Shown one piece after another: positions 1-9,215 of a stretch of 64,000 nucleotides of DNA (within the stretch, counting starts at the first letter, position 1; every line of letters begins with the position of its first letter). The notes beneath the pieces were generated by a model. The model made no database searches. It was given only the letters and a program-made list of their open reading frames with translations, and was not told where the DNA came from. The stretch is from contig NZ_OZ032159.1 in the NCBI RefSeq assembly GCF_964026555.1, forward strand, positions 806,001 to 870,000, in the 5' to 3' direction. Source of the stretch: Candidatus Tisiphia endosymbiont of Beris chalybata. Its GTDB lineage: Bacteria > Pseudomonadota > Alphaproteobacteria > Rickettsiales > Rickettsiaceae. Position numbers and translations under genes: made by a program.

Positions 1-337
1 TGGCATTATGGCCGCTGACAAGGGATATATCAAGCAAAATTTGTTTTTAAATTTATATGAAAGAGGCTTAAAAATGATTCATGGAATTAAGAAAAATATG
101 GCGAATAAATTAATGGATTTAAAGGAAAAAATCTTGCTTCGAAAACGAAACTTAATTGAAACAGTTTTTGATTTTTTAAAAAATAAAATGAATCTTGAAC
201 ATACAAGACATAGATCTCCTATTAATGCTTTTGTTCATATTCTTTCTACCCTAGTTGCTTATTCTCTAAAAAAAACTAAACCTTCCACAAAACTTGACTT
301 TAATCTATATATTCATAACTCTCTTATCCAGAATTAA
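1..337 (+). pseudogene. IS982-family transposase, C-terminal part (5' end outside window)
   Basis: The reading frame is already open at base 2 and reads GIMAADKGYI, so this is the 3' part of a longer gene cut by the window edge and not a gene starting at the ATG at position 8. The C-terminal stretch with LIETVFDFLKNKMNLEHTRH followed by SPINAFVHILSTLVAYSL is characteristic of IS982-type DDE transposases. It ends with TAA at 335-337 and is directly abutted by a truncated IS3 element, so the right end of the IS982 element is missing. An N-terminal piece of the same transposase type lies at 5531-5986. Probably non-functional, but the upstream part cannot be seen. Confidence 0.75.
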
Positions 338-339
338 CG

Positions 340-1098
340 TATAGTAATTATCCGATATATGGTTACCGGCGAATAACGGCGATACTTAGGAGAGAAGTGG
401 TAATTGTTAACAGCAAAAAAGTCAGGAGGTTGATGAAACTAATGAATTTGCAAGCAATTTACCCTTCGATTAATACAAGTAAAAGAAACCTAAAAGAAGC
501 TATTTATCCATATTTGCTATCAGGGTTAGAGGTTATAAAGCCAAATCAGGTATGGCAGGTGGATATCACTTATTTAAGGGTACAAAGTGGTTTTATGTAT
601 TTGGTTGCATTAATCGATGTTTATACTAGATTAGTAGTAGGATATCGTTTATCAAATAGTTTAAATACAGAGAGCTGTTTGCTAGCGTTAGAAGATGCTA
701 TAGCTAAATATGGGAAGCCGTCGATAATTAATAGTGATCAAGGTAGCCAGTTTACCAGCGAGGATTGGATTAATGAATTGAGGAGATGCGTCATAAGCAT
801 CAGCATGACGGGCAAAGGCAGGTGTAACGATAATGCCCATATTGAGCGTTTATGGCGATCGTTTAAGTATGAGGGGTCGTATTTATACCGGTGTACTTCA
901 GTTTTAGAGTTGAAAAATAATATCCCGAAATGGTTGAATTGGTATAACAATCAAAGGCCCCATCAGGCTTTGGAGTACAAAACGCCGTTTGAGATATATA
1001 GTGGATTTATGGATAAGTCTTGCGACTTACCCACAATTCCACTATTACCACAACAGCTACAAAATTATAAAAATAATATTTTTGTAGATAGTTTATGA
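340..1098 (+). pseudogene. IS3-family transposase OrfB, 5'-truncated
   Basis: Identical in its readable part to OrfB of the complete IS3 copies at 22398-23294 and 52040-52936. Homology starts abruptly at about position 340, in the codons for YSNYPIYGYRR, so roughly the first 46 residues and all of OrfA are missing. A GTG at 397 could start an internal product of 233 residues that retains the integrase-core (rve) domain: VDITYL holds the first Asp, DQGSQFTS the second Asp, and the glutamate region lies near NAHIERLWRSF. The left boundary coincides with the end of the IS982 fragment, which points to a recombination or deletion junction and not a clean insertion. Confidence 0.85.
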
Positions 1099-1154
1099 AA
1101 ATAATAGTCTCTCTATTTAAAGCTTTTTTGGTCTAAACATAGGGGCGCAGTTCA
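340..1154 (+). mobile_element. IS3-family element, truncated copy C
   Basis: The right terminus (GGGGCGCAGTTCA, the reverse complement of TGAACTGCGCCCC) ends at 1154 and matches the left end of the complete copies at 22342 and 51984. The other end of the element is deleted at about 340. The terminal TGA of this end acts as the stop codon of the neighbouring minus-strand gene remnant. Confidence 0.8.
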
Positions 1155-1282
1155 TTCATCAAGCACTTGATCAGCAAGTTTATAAACTTGCTGGGTAATA
1201 AGGATTTTCTCTAAATTACTAGCCTTAGCATTCCATTTAAGGTTTTCACTGATTAGTTTTAAACTTTCCTGAAGGTTTTCAT
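1152..1282 (-). pseudogene. Severed 3' end of the PEP/pyruvate-binding-domain gene
   Basis: Read on the minus strand, this piece continues the frame of the gene at 2489-5062 once the IS4-family element (1283-2505) and one copy of its 9-bp target duplication are removed. It adds about 40 codons (ending KLADQVLDE) and stops at TGA 1154-1152. That TGA is the first three bases of the IS3 terminus, so the true C-terminus may also have been lost earlier to the IS3 insertion. Confidence 0.75.
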
Positions 1283-2505
1283 CTCAGTACATGACATAAA
1301 GGTTAACATGATATAATTGTTGGTAATTTGGGGATTAGAGGCTTGATAAATATATCAATAATGCTGGATAGTTCCTTGTACATTTGCCCTTGGTTTAAAT
1401 ATATTCTTCGTAAGTAATCAAGTCCATACCTAAAAGGTGACATAGCCTTTCTGCCGTGAGTTTTCAATTTTATAGGCCAGATAGAATGCCGCCATAAGCC
1501 CACAGTATAAGCAAAGGTAAAAGTTATAGCTAATATCCCTAATAATTTGTTTATTCTATCCAAATGTACTAAATGGGTATTTTCAAAGTTGAAGCCACGC
1601 GTCTTAAGGCATGCAAAAAGATTTTCAATTTCCCAGCGTTTTTTGTAAATATCCAAGGCCTGATAGGGGTTGTCATTGGTTGCTATAATTACTAATTCTC
1701 CTTCTCCGTTACGCAAAGCAGCCACAGAAACTTTAGGTCCTTTATAGTTCTTACCTAAATATCTCTTACCTCTGAGTACTTTATATTCATTATTCTGTAA
1801 CTTCTTTACTAATGGATTTGCTGTCACTAATTCGTTTTCTGATCTACCAATAGTTAAATTTTGCTTAATTCTTATATAAAATGGAATATTACGATCTGCT
1901 AGAAATTTCAACCAGTCATCACCGATAAATTCACGATCTCCAAGCAATGCTGATATTTTTTCTACTCCAAATACTTGCAAAAATCTACCTATTAATTTCT
2001 GACGTTCACCACTATTTGAAACGCCAGTTTTTGGTAACATGTCCCACATGATTGGTATAGCTATGCCATTATGGCAGATTGATAATACTAAAATATTGAT
2101 ATCAAGCTTGCCAAATTTCCAGTTAGTACGATCCAAAGCCAACAACCATTTTTCTGATTCAATTTTGGCAAATGCTACTAATAATTTAGCCAGTGCAGTA
2201 TAACAAAAACTAAAGCCAGAAAAAAATCTTTGTAGTTTGCGATATCGAGAATTATCATTGCCAGCTCCTTGAACTACCAAAGCTAGTTGAGTAAGATTGA
2301 CATCTCTGACATAGAACAATCCTGTTATTATCTGCTCGATTAATTTTATACTTGCAAAACTCTTAAAAAAATAGTTTCCTAATAGTTGTGATAACGCTGA
2401 AGTCATTCTCCTTCTCCTTAAGTCTTAGACAACTTAAGTTATAGGACTTTGATCATGCGTTATCCACTGTTTTTTTCCTTGTTAACCTTTATGTCATGTA
2501 CTGAG
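1283..2505. mobile_element. IS4-family insertion sequence, complete, 1223 bp
   Basis: It is bounded by perfect 25-bp inverted repeats starting CTCAGTACATGAC and flanked by a perfect 9-bp direct repeat GGTTTTCAT at 1274-1282 and 2506-2514, the target-site duplication. It contains one intact transposase gene on the minus strand. The perfect ends and duplication suggest a fairly recent insertion into the gene that now ends at 2489. Confidence 0.9.
1303..2406 (-). CDS. IS4-family transposase
   Basis: This 367-residue DDE transposase catalyses movement of its host element. The catalytic landmarks are all visible: LALDRTNWKFG carries the first Asp, LLGDREFIGDDW the second Asp, and YKKRWEIENLFACLK matches the IS4 signature Y-x2-R-x3-E-x6-K exactly. 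The length is normal for the family and the frame is unbroken between intact inverted repeats, so the element may still be active. The transposase at 19617-20903 is a more distant relative with the same signature. Confidence 0.93.
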   Translation of the reverse strand: MTSALSQLLGNYFFKSFASIKLIEQIITGLFYVRDVNLTQLALVVQGAGNDNSRYRKLQRFFSGFSFCYTALAKLLVAFAKIESEKWLLALDRTNWKFGKLDINILVLSICHNGIAIPIMWDMLPKTGVSNSGERQKLIGRFLQVFGVEKISALLGDREFIGDDWLKFLADRNIPFYIRIKQNLTIGRSENELVTANPLVKKLQNNEYKVLRGKRYLGKNYKGPKVSVAALRNGEGELVIIATNDNPYQALDIYKKRWEIENLFACLKTRGFNFENTHLVHLDRINKLLGILAITFTFAYTVGLWRHSIWPIKLKTHGRKAMSPFRYGLDYLRRIYLNQGQMYKELSSIIDIFIKPLIPKLPTIISC

Positions 2506-5062
2506 GGTTTTCATATAATCCTTCAAAATTCTTTGGCTCAGCCCATTGCGATATTTGTTTTTCTAACGAGTTAATTGCTTTAACTGCTTGCTGGATTTTA
2601 GTTAGATCAATTTCATTTAAATCGTTTATTAACTTAGCTAAAGTTTTTTGGGGATCTTTAGGATCATTTACTTCAACAAAAATAAACTTCAGCCATTGTT
2701 CATGGGCATCATAAGAAACCAATTTTGCTGTGAAAGTACTAAGTATTTTAGCCATAGATGGGTCCTGGCTTGAGCAAATGCGCGCGCAGAATTCATTCCA
2801 TTTCTTGGTAGTTTCTTTTTCGTGGAAATCTCTATTTAATAGATAATCTCCTAGTCTTAAATTGTCTATTAAATGTTCTTTAGCTTCTTCAGTAAGGTGC
2901 GGATTTAACTTTTTTGCTATTTCCCTATATTTATTTGCTTCTAAGATTTGAGCTAAAGAATTGCCACCACCTATTATTAAACCTTCAAACTTCTTGAGAA
3001 CATCAAAATATTCTATATATATTTTATTTTTTTGTATTTCACTTAATTTATCTGGCTCTAGTGTTTCTATCTTATTAAGTAGCAAATATAATTCACTACC
3101 AATTATCATCGCTTGTTTACCTAAATCAGGATTAATTATTTTTTTTTCATTACTCTCTAGAATTGTTCTTAAAGTGTAGCCAAGTTTTTGTCTACATTCC
3201 CCATTCTCCTGACCAATCTGAAAAGTAGTTAGTTTGTTAATGTTATCACGCAGTATTAAGGCTTTATCATCCGATATGGAAATATCATCATCTTTCCTAT
3301 ACTCAAAAGCCGTAGCAACAATTGATAATAGTTTTTCAAAACTCTCTGAACTGCCAGTTAGAGAATCTAATATTACCTGGCCAACATTTATATCTAACAT
3401 TGAGTCGGTTGATAGTGGGGTTATCTGTACTCTGCCTGCTTCAGAAAAATCATATTTTAAGGCAGTTATATAATTAGATGCAGATGAGCCATAAATTCCT
3501 TTCACTAACACCTCTTGTTCAAACAACTGTTTTTCAGTAACATTTGCATACTCTGGTGGTAGTTGATAAATTTTACTGTGTTGAGGATCAGCAATTAAGG
3601 GTAGCGTAGAATTTCCGCGTAATAGTTTTTCTACCCTACTCGTATCTTTTACCTGCATTACTACTAAACCTTGACCCAGAAAAAAGCCAGAAGCATGTGA
3701 AAGTGCCTCTTCCCTATTTTGAACAATTATAGCTTTAATAGCAGATTTATCGCTTATCGCATTATATTTACTTTCAGCCTGATCGCAATTATCGGCAAGT
3801 ACTAGTTGGTTCATATTAGTAATAAAGGCTGCACTCTTAATCTCTAGAGTTATTACCTGCAGACCATTAATAATTTGCAACTTATTTTTAGCTAAAAATT
3901 CTGGTGATATTGTTGAAGGAATACGTCCCTTCTGGCTTCCTTCTGGTATTGCCCTGCCTTGTACTACATTAATAACATGATCCTTGCCACTTTTTATAGC
4001 TGCAGGACTATAGATGTATTCTAGATCTAACCTTATACCATACTCTTGCTCTAGATATTTAAATAATTCTTGCATATATAGAGGAACTAACTGATTGCCT
4101 AGTGAAGGAGAATATTTTAAAAGCGCATCATTCTCTACTTGCTCTAATTCTACTTGCTTCTGTCCCGCGATATTACTTATCTTAGGTTTATCACGAAACG
4201 GTTTAGCAACAATTTCTGCCCGTACTATTCCATTATTACCAAGATTATAAGTATCGCATGGTGCTTTACTATTTACCACATATTCCCCATGACCAGGTGC
4301 TACTTGCACTTTAACTGTATCACCATCAGTATAAGCTACCCCAGAGTAAACTTGGCTGTAGCCATTGACTCCTTCTCCCACCATTTCTTGCAATACTACC
4401 CCACCGCCTGGTAGTTCAAGTATTGATTCATTAGCTGGATCATTTGCTAGACGTTGATTAAAAGACTTAGCGCCAAAAAAAGAGGCTAAAACCTGACCAA
4501 TTGCCCTAGATCTACCTGCATTACTGGCATCACACGGCAAACTTTCATTACCACCAGGATTAGCCATATCGGCCCTATCCTCATGCCGGCCGCTACTCCG
4601 AGCCATTTCTATTATCTCAGGTGACCCAGGACTTTCTAACGGAAATTCATGAGCATTAAAACAGTTGGTAATTATCTTCTGCAACTTAAGGAAACATTCT
4701 TCACTCTCAGCGCTTAAAGTACCTGCCACTTGCTGATTCTTAATACTAGTTTTGGCTTCTTCCCAAGAATAATGCCACGTAGGTACATAATTATCTAAAT
4801 GTTGATATAATTCTTTTTCTCCTACCAGAATAAACTTCGGCACTTCTGCCTTTATCCCGCTACCTGTTAATTTGATAGATAATTCATTTAATCTTTTACC
4901 TATTGCAGTTTCGTTAAATTTTGCTACCACATGGCCTAATTTAATTAAATTAGCCGCTTTATAGCCATACAACTGCGCATCCTTTTCTATTTGAGAATCA
5001 GCATAACTAGGAGTCTGTTGGGTGCCAGCAGCTTTATTTTCTACAATTTCTTCTTTAGACAT
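2489..5062 (-). CDS. PEP/pyruvate-binding (PPDK/PPS N-terminal-like) protein, C-terminus disrupted by IS4 element
   Basis: The 857-residue product resembles the nucleotide-binding, ATP-grasp-like N-terminal domain of pyruvate phosphate dikinase and PEP synthase. The stretch MARSSGRHEDRADMANPGG (about residues 153-171) is like the RSS-ED-...-G motif, VVLQEMVGEG (about 222-231) like the VVVQEM strand, and VVQGRAIPEG (about 366-375) like the WIVQARP strand. No phosphohistidine or PEP-binding TIM-barrel domain is recognisable, so it is not a complete PPDK. The last residues (PQYMT) are encoded by the inverted repeat of the inserted IS4 element. The native frame continues at 1152-1282. The start ATG at 5062 is preceded by a GAGGGA-like ribosome site. 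Function is uncertain. Confidence 0.6.
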   Translation of the reverse strand: MSKEEIVENKAAGTQQTPSYADSQIEKDAQLYGYKAANLIKLGHVVAKFNETAIGKRLNELSIKLTGSGIKAEVPKFILVGEKELYQHLDNYVPTWHYSWEEAKTSIKNQQVAGTLSAESEECFLKLQKIITNCFNAHEFPLESPGSPEIIEMARSSGRHEDRADMANPGGNESLPCDASNAGRSRAIGQVLASFFGAKSFNQRLANDPANESILELPGGGVVLQEMVGEGVNGYSQVYSGVAYTDGDTVKVQVAPGHGEYVVNSKAPCDTYNLGNNGIVRAEIVAKPFRDKPKISNIAGQKQVELEQVENDALLKYSPSLGNQLVPLYMQELFKYLEQEYGIRLDLEYIYSPAAIKSGKDHVINVVQGRAIPEGSQKGRIPSTISPEFLAKNKLQIINGLQVITLEIKSAAFITNMNQLVLADNCDQAESKYNAISDKSAIKAIIVQNREEALSHASGFFLGQGLVVMQVKDTSRVEKLLRGNSTLPLIADPQHSKIYQLPPEYANVTEKQLFEQEVLVKGIYGSSASNYITALKYDFSEAGRVQITPLSTDSMLDINVGQVILDSLTGSSESFEKLLSIVATAFEYRKDDDISISDDKALILRDNINKLTTFQIGQENGECRQKLGYTLRTILESNEKKIINPDLGKQAMIIGSELYLLLNKIETLEPDKLSEIQKNKIYIEYFDVLKKFEGLIIGGGNSLAQILEANKYREIAKKLNPHLTEEAKEHLIDNLRLGDYLLNRDFHEKETTKKWNEFCARICSSQDPSMAKILSTFTAKLVSYDAHEQWLKFIFVEVNDPKDPQKTLAKLINDLNEIDLTKIQQAVKAINSLEKQISQWAEPKNFEGLYENPQYMT

Positions 5063-5275
5063 TTTGTATATCCCTCATTTTAGATTATCTTATTCCTTAA
5101 ACAATTAACATAATACAACTTATACCAAGTCCCATTCGCTAGTGTACCATTCTTTCTGTAAATTTAATTTAGGTAAGCAAGAGCAAAATTAAGTGTAACA
5201 AATTATTGCAAAGCGATATACCCATCATGAATGATAATGCTTAAAATAACGGAAAAATAGTCTATTACAAGTTGT

Positions 5276-5434
5276 ATGAACAATAATTTAAATCCAGAAG
5301 AGATCGAGCGTCTTAGGAAGCGTCACAAGACGGAGAAGAGTAGAGATGTATGCGATAGGATCAAAGCCGTAATTTTGCGAGATAAAGGCTGGAGTGAAGC
5401 GAAAATAGCGGAAGCCTTACTAACGCGAGTTTAG
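5276..5434 (+). pseudogene. IS630-family transposase, N-terminal fragment
   Basis: About 48 codons beginning MNNNLNPEEIERLRKRHK and including the helix-turn-helix-like run GWSEAKIAEALL are typical of IS630/Tc1-type transposases. The frame is cut at about 5421 by the left end of an IS5-type element, which supplies the TAG stop at 5432-5434. Confidence 0.65.
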
Positions 5435-5530
5435 GATAAGGAGAGTTGAGAGAAGTAATAAGAAAGGGTTTTTCAAATCAAAGATGTTGAGTTATAAGAA
5501 ATTTTTTAAAGAAAATCAAGATAACTCAAC

Positions 5531-5986
5531 ATGAAGAAATGTATCACAACAGTATATTATTTAATAGATAATTTTTGTAAAATTTATCAAGAATGGGAAG
5601 GTAAGAAGTTGATTGTTTCTGATAGGAAGCGCCAAAGACAAGGAAGTTTAACTCTTTGTGAATTATTAACTATAGTATTATATTTTTATTTATCTCCTTG
5701 CAAAGATTTTAAAAATTATTACTTATACCATTTACCCTATAAATATCGAGGTTATTTTAACTTGCCAAGCTATAGCCGTATAATTCAGCTGTGGCCTAGG
5801 CTAATACTACCATTAGCAATATTAATGCAATTATTAAGAGGAGAAGATACAGGGATATATTTCATCGACTCTACAAAATTAGCAATTTGCCATAATAAAC
5901 GTACAGGTAGCAATAAAGTATTTGGTAAAATTGCTAAAATTGGTATGAGTAGTTATGGGTGGTTTATGGGATTTAAATTACATTAG
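5531..5986 (+). pseudogene. IS982-family transposase, N-terminal half, truncated by a palindromic repeat
   Basis: The 151 residues begin MKKCITTVYYLIDNFCKIYQ and reach the first catalytic Asp in YFIDSTKLAICHNKR, then SSYGWFMGFKLH, a normal IS982 order. Translation stops at TAG 5984-5986, made from the TA target plus the first G of the inserted 142-bp repeat. The remaining half of the transposase is absent beyond the repeat. The C-terminal piece at 1-337 is from the same family. Not expected to be active. Confidence 0.8.
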
Positions 5987-6127
5987 ACCTCTTGCATAAC
6001 CTAATCTAATTGGTAATTTTGTCGTCGAAACTCCTCTCTGTTCCTCACGTACGTCTATGTACGCTGCGGTACTCGACTTCGTTTCTCCTAAAAATTCTTC
6101 AATTATCTTTAGGTTATGCAAGAGGTC
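5986..6127. repeat. 142-bp palindromic repeat, family A (copy a)
   Basis: Terminal inverted repeats GACCTCTTGCATAACCTAA are flanked by TA on both sides (5984-5985, 6128-6129). There are near-identical copies at 24177, 24588, 31484, 50172 and 51687. It is inserted in an IS982 transposase gene. RPE/MITE-like, with no transposase of its own. Confidence 0.9.
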
Positions 6128-6194
6128 TATTAAAAAACTTAGCTTGAAATTAGTTACTTCTGCTAATCCTCCTTTGTTCTTATCCTAAACTCGC

Positions 6195-6270
6195 ATTTAC
6201 TAGACTCAAAGATATTACTTTAACTTATGACATTTTTAACCAATTTAATAGTTGTGGGTAAAGATATGAC
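6195..6270 (+). pseudogene. IS4 (Tn5/IS50-like) transposase 3' tail fragment
   Basis: The bases from TTTACTAGACTC to GGGTAAAGATATGAC are essentially identical to the tail of the longer fragment at 53319-53591, encoding RLKDITLTYDIFNQF. Only the last 20 or so codons remain. Confidence 0.65.
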
Positions 6271-6277
6271 TTTATAG

Positions 6278-6468
6278 TATAGCTTATGTCATTATGATAC
6301 ATACACGATAGTATGCGGAAAGCATAGTAGTCGTGCACACTTGAAGATAAATACCCTGTACACACCTTAATAGTCTATGCTATACGCTGCGCTTCTCGAC
6401 TTTGATCCTCCTCGCTCTTCTTGAAGTTGATTCTATCGTCTACCAACTCTTCAGTTACGAGCAGTATA
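6278..6468. repeat. Nested palindromic repeats (TATAGC family inside a GAGCAGTATA family remnant)
   Basis: A TATAGC...GCTATA unit (6278-6384), related to sequence at 34237-34360, is joined to the right half of the repeat family that ends CGAGCAGTATA (compare 33952-34107). It occupies the gap downstream of valS. Confidence 0.6.
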
Positions 6469-6497
6469 GATTGTCTTATGCAGGTAATCAAAAATAG

Positions 6498-8990
6498 TTA
6501 CGACGCAAAAACTATATTGACCTTTATATTTTCTCCTTCTAACACTTGGCCATTTAAGGAAAATTCTTTAACAAATTCTATTTTATCGGCGGAAGTCACA
6601 TTTTTAAGATCTGATATTAAACCTTCAGGTAATTTTTCTCCTATGATTTCTAGTAAGCTTATATCAGCTTTTACGGACAAATTCATTCCCGCTTTAGCTT
6701 TTCGCACTAAATCCAATATTTTTATCAATTGTTCTGAATGCCTTATCTCTATGTCGGCCAAGGGATTTTCAGTTTTAGGCCAATTACCTCTAGAATGGAT
6801 AGAGTTCTTGCTATATAAAATTTGCCAGATTTCTTCTGTTACATGCGGGATAAAGGGAGCTAATAATTTCAGTAAAATTTGTACTGCCTGATATAAAGTA
6901 GCTATAGCACTATGTTGCCCCTTATCATCTAAACCTTCTTTATTATAAGTTCTAGATTTAGTTATTTCTAAATAATTATCACAAAATACTGCCCAGAAGA
7001 ATTTCTCTATTAAATCTATACTATGTGCATATTCATAATTTTCCATGTAGGCTTCAACTGTATTCACCAGCTCGTTTAATTTAAATAGTAACCACTTATC
7101 AAATTCATGGCAAATCCTTGGCTCTAGCTCAGAAGGGGCAGCAACTTGATCTATCAATTCCAGTTTATCAAAATGCATAGAAGCAAATTTGCAAGCGTTC
7201 CACAATTTATTAACAAGCCTTTTGCCATTTTTTATTACGTCTTCCGAATAGGCGCTATCTGCCCCCAACCTAGATTTAGCACTCCAATAGCGTACTACAT
7301 CAGAACCATATTGGGCCAGCAATTCTTCAGGGACAATAATATTTCCTTTAGATTTTGACATTTTACTGCGATCGGCTGCTAGGCACCATCCGCTCACCAT
7401 AATATTATACCAAGGCAGCGTGTTCTCATGTAATTGTGCTTTTAAGATAGTATAAAAAGCCCAGGTCCTAAGAATTTCGTGAGCTTGGGGCCGTAAATCT
7501 GCAGGAAATATTTTAGTATGACGTGCTAGATCTACACTAAAATTTTCTGAGATCCCATGACTGCTTAATTGCGGAGAAACCGCACTGGTTGCCCAAGTAT
7601 CCATAACATCATAATCTGCCTCTACTTCTTCCCGAAGATAGCCAGTTGGCAGATCGACAAGAGGATCAACAGGTAATTGCGTAATATCAGCAAATAAAGG
7701 TTTCCCTTCTTCTCCTACTTTTTTTGAATACCAAACAGGAAAGGGCACCCCAAAATAACGTTGACGACTTATGCACCAATCCCAAGCTATGCTACTTATC
7801 CAATTCTCTAATTTGATTTTCATATTTTCAGGATACCAATTCAGCTCACGGGCCCGTTGCATTAAAATATCTTTATGCTTTATTGTATGCACAAACCATT
7901 GAGGGGTAGTAAGTATTTCTAAGGGAGCACCGGAACGTTCAGCACATTTAACCGTTTGAGTAATTTCTACTTGATTAATTAATAAGTTTTCTGCTTGTAA
8001 GATTTCTATAATTTTTCCTCTAGCATCTTTTATTTTGAATCCGTCAAGCTGACAATAAAAAGGAGAATTAGAGAATTCACTTGGTAAATTAATACAACCT
8101 TTCTTATCTACAATAATTTTTAAAGGAAGCTTATATGTTTTCCACCAACTAATATCTGTGGCATCGCCAAAGGTACAACACATAACAAGGCCAGTGCCTT
8201 TATCTATTTGTACTAAATCATCTGCTAAAATTGGTACTTTATTACCAAAAAGTGGGGTGATAGCAAAATGCCCTTTCAGGTGACTGTATCTTGGATCATT
8301 CGAGTTATAAAATATAGCAACACACGCGGGTAGCAATTCAGGCCTGGTGGTAGCTATAATAATCTTATGGCTACTATCAGTATAAAAGACGATATCATAC
8401 ATCACGCTAGTTCTTTCTTTATCCTCAATATCTGCTTGCGCTAAAGCAGTACCATCTACTGGGTCCCATAATATCGGTTGATTGTTACGGTAAATTTCTC
8501 CCTTTTGTATTAAATCTAAAAACGACATTTGAGATATTTTGCGGGATAACGGGTTAATAGTTTGATATTCCAAGTTCCAATCAACTGATAAAGCGATTTG
8601 GTTAAATAGAGCCCGAAATTTTTCTTCCTCTGAAATAATGACGTCCCGGCAAATATCAATGAATTTATGTCGCTCCGTATCGGTAGCTTTAATTTGCTTT
8701 TGTTTTTCAACTAATCGTTCAGTAGGCAAACCATTATCATCAAAGCCTATAGGGTAAAAGATATTTTTCCCTAGCATTCGCTTAAACCGGACAATAAAGT
8801 CTACTTGAGTATAGCTATATACATGCCCAATGTGTAATTGGCCAGATACAGTAGGTGGCGGCGTATCTACTATAAAACTATTTTCTCGCGTATCATTAGG
8901 ATCCCATAAATATATTTTTTGTTCCTGCCAAAATTTTTGCCATTTTTTTTCACTTTCTATGAAGTTATAATGTTTTGGAAATTCTGCCAT
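6498..8990 (-). CDS. valS: Valyl-tRNA synthetase, archaeal-type short form
   Basis: A cytoplasmic class Ia synthetase that charges tRNA-Val with valine and hydrolyses mischarged tRNA. The HIGH signature is at residues 53-56 ([10 protein letters not shown]) and KMSKS at 543-547 ([10 protein letters not shown]). The CP1 editing domain spans about 190-345 with [14 protein letters not shown], and a C-terminal anticodon-binding region follows. At 830 residues it is clearly shorter than typical bacterial ValS (about 950). Rickettsiales are known to carry a ValS of archaeal type, and the length and motif context fit that. The ATG at 8990 opens with [10 protein letters not shown], a normal ValS start. 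It is a single-gene unit between repeats, and the frame is intact. Confidence 0.97.
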   Translation of the reverse strand: MAEFPKHYNFIESEKKWQKFWQEQKIYLWDPNDTRENSFIVDTPPPTVSGQLHIGHVYSYTQVDFIVRFKRMLGKNIFYPIGFDDNGLPTERLVEKQKQIKATDTERHKFIDICRDVIISEEEKFRALFNQIALSVDWNLEYQTINPLSRKISQMSFLDLIQKGEIYRNNQPILWDPVDGTALAQADIEDKERTSVMYDIVFYTDSSHKIIIATTRPELLPACVAIFYNSNDPRYSHLKGHFAITPLFGNKVPILADDLVQIDKGTGLVMCCTFGDATDISWWKTYKLPLKIIVDKKGCINLPSEFSNSPFYCQLDGFKIKDARGKIIEILQAENLLINQVEITQTVKCAERSGAPLEILTTPQWFVHTIKHKDILMQRARELNWYPENMKIKLENWISSIAWDWCISRQRYFGVPFPVWYSKKVGEEGKPLFADITQLPVDPLVDLPTGYLREEVEADYDVMDTWATSAVSPQLSSHGISENFSVDLARHTKIFPADLRPQAHEILRTWAFYTILKAQLHENTLPWYNIMVSGWCLAADRSKMSKSKGNIIVPEELLAQYGSDVVRYWSAKSRLGADSAYSEDVIKNGKRLVNKLWNACKFASMHFDKLELIDQVAAPSELEPRICHEFDKWLLFKLNELVNTVEAYMENYEYAHSIDLIEKFFWAVFCDNYLEITKSRTYNKEGLDDKGQHSAIATLYQAVQILLKLLAPFIPHVTEEIWQILYSKNSIHSRGNWPKTENPLADIEIRHSEQLIKILDLVRKAKAGMNLSVKADISLLEIIGEKLPEGLISDLKNVTSADKIEFVKEFSLNGQVLEGENIKVNIVFAS

Positions 8991-9065
8991 AATGAAAATT
9001 ATATAATTAAATTAAGCAAAGATATATCATAGTTACCGTAAGATGCCAATTAGATAAACTTTAAT

Positions 9066-9193
9066 TATACTACTCGTCTTTCAAAAATTGTTTTTTTATT
9101 TTATCATGGACTCACGTGCTCACATACTAGCATGTACGCTGCGCGCGCTCGCCATTTAAAATAAAATCCAATTCTTGAAGTATGAGCAGTATA
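9066..9193. repeat. 128-bp palindromic repeat, family C
   Basis: It runs from TATACTACTCG to GAGCAGTATA with the shared core and a GCGCGCGCTC palindrome. Near-identical copies lie at 51303-51430 and 58024-58151. It sits between the divergent valS and ubiA, so it may separate or replace their promoters. Confidence 0.85.
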
Positions 9194-9215
9194 TAACTGC
9201 AATATAGTAAAAACA

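Larger units (their letters stand above)
5421..6194 (+). mobile_element. Composite IS remnant: IS5 left end, IS982 interior, IS right end
   Basis: Bases 5421-5504 match the left end of the IS5-type element at 23973 (TAACGCGAGTTTAGG, through the start codon region). From about 5505 the sequence is an IS982-type element. At 6179-6194 the complementary terminus CTTATCCTAAACTCGC appears. A 142-bp palindromic repeat (5986-6127) sits inside. The composite shows recombination between different IS families followed by repeat insertion. Confidence 0.65.

Noticed and set aside
2961..4414. Plus-strand frames opposite the PEP/pyruvate-binding gene
   Set aside because: They lie wholly antisense to a long conserved frame and have no ribosome sites or recognisable domains.
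2489..5062. Full pyruvate phosphate dikinase or PEP synthase
   Set aside because: Only N-terminal nucleotide-binding-domain-like motifs are visible. The phosphohistidine domain and PEP-binding barrel are not recognisable.
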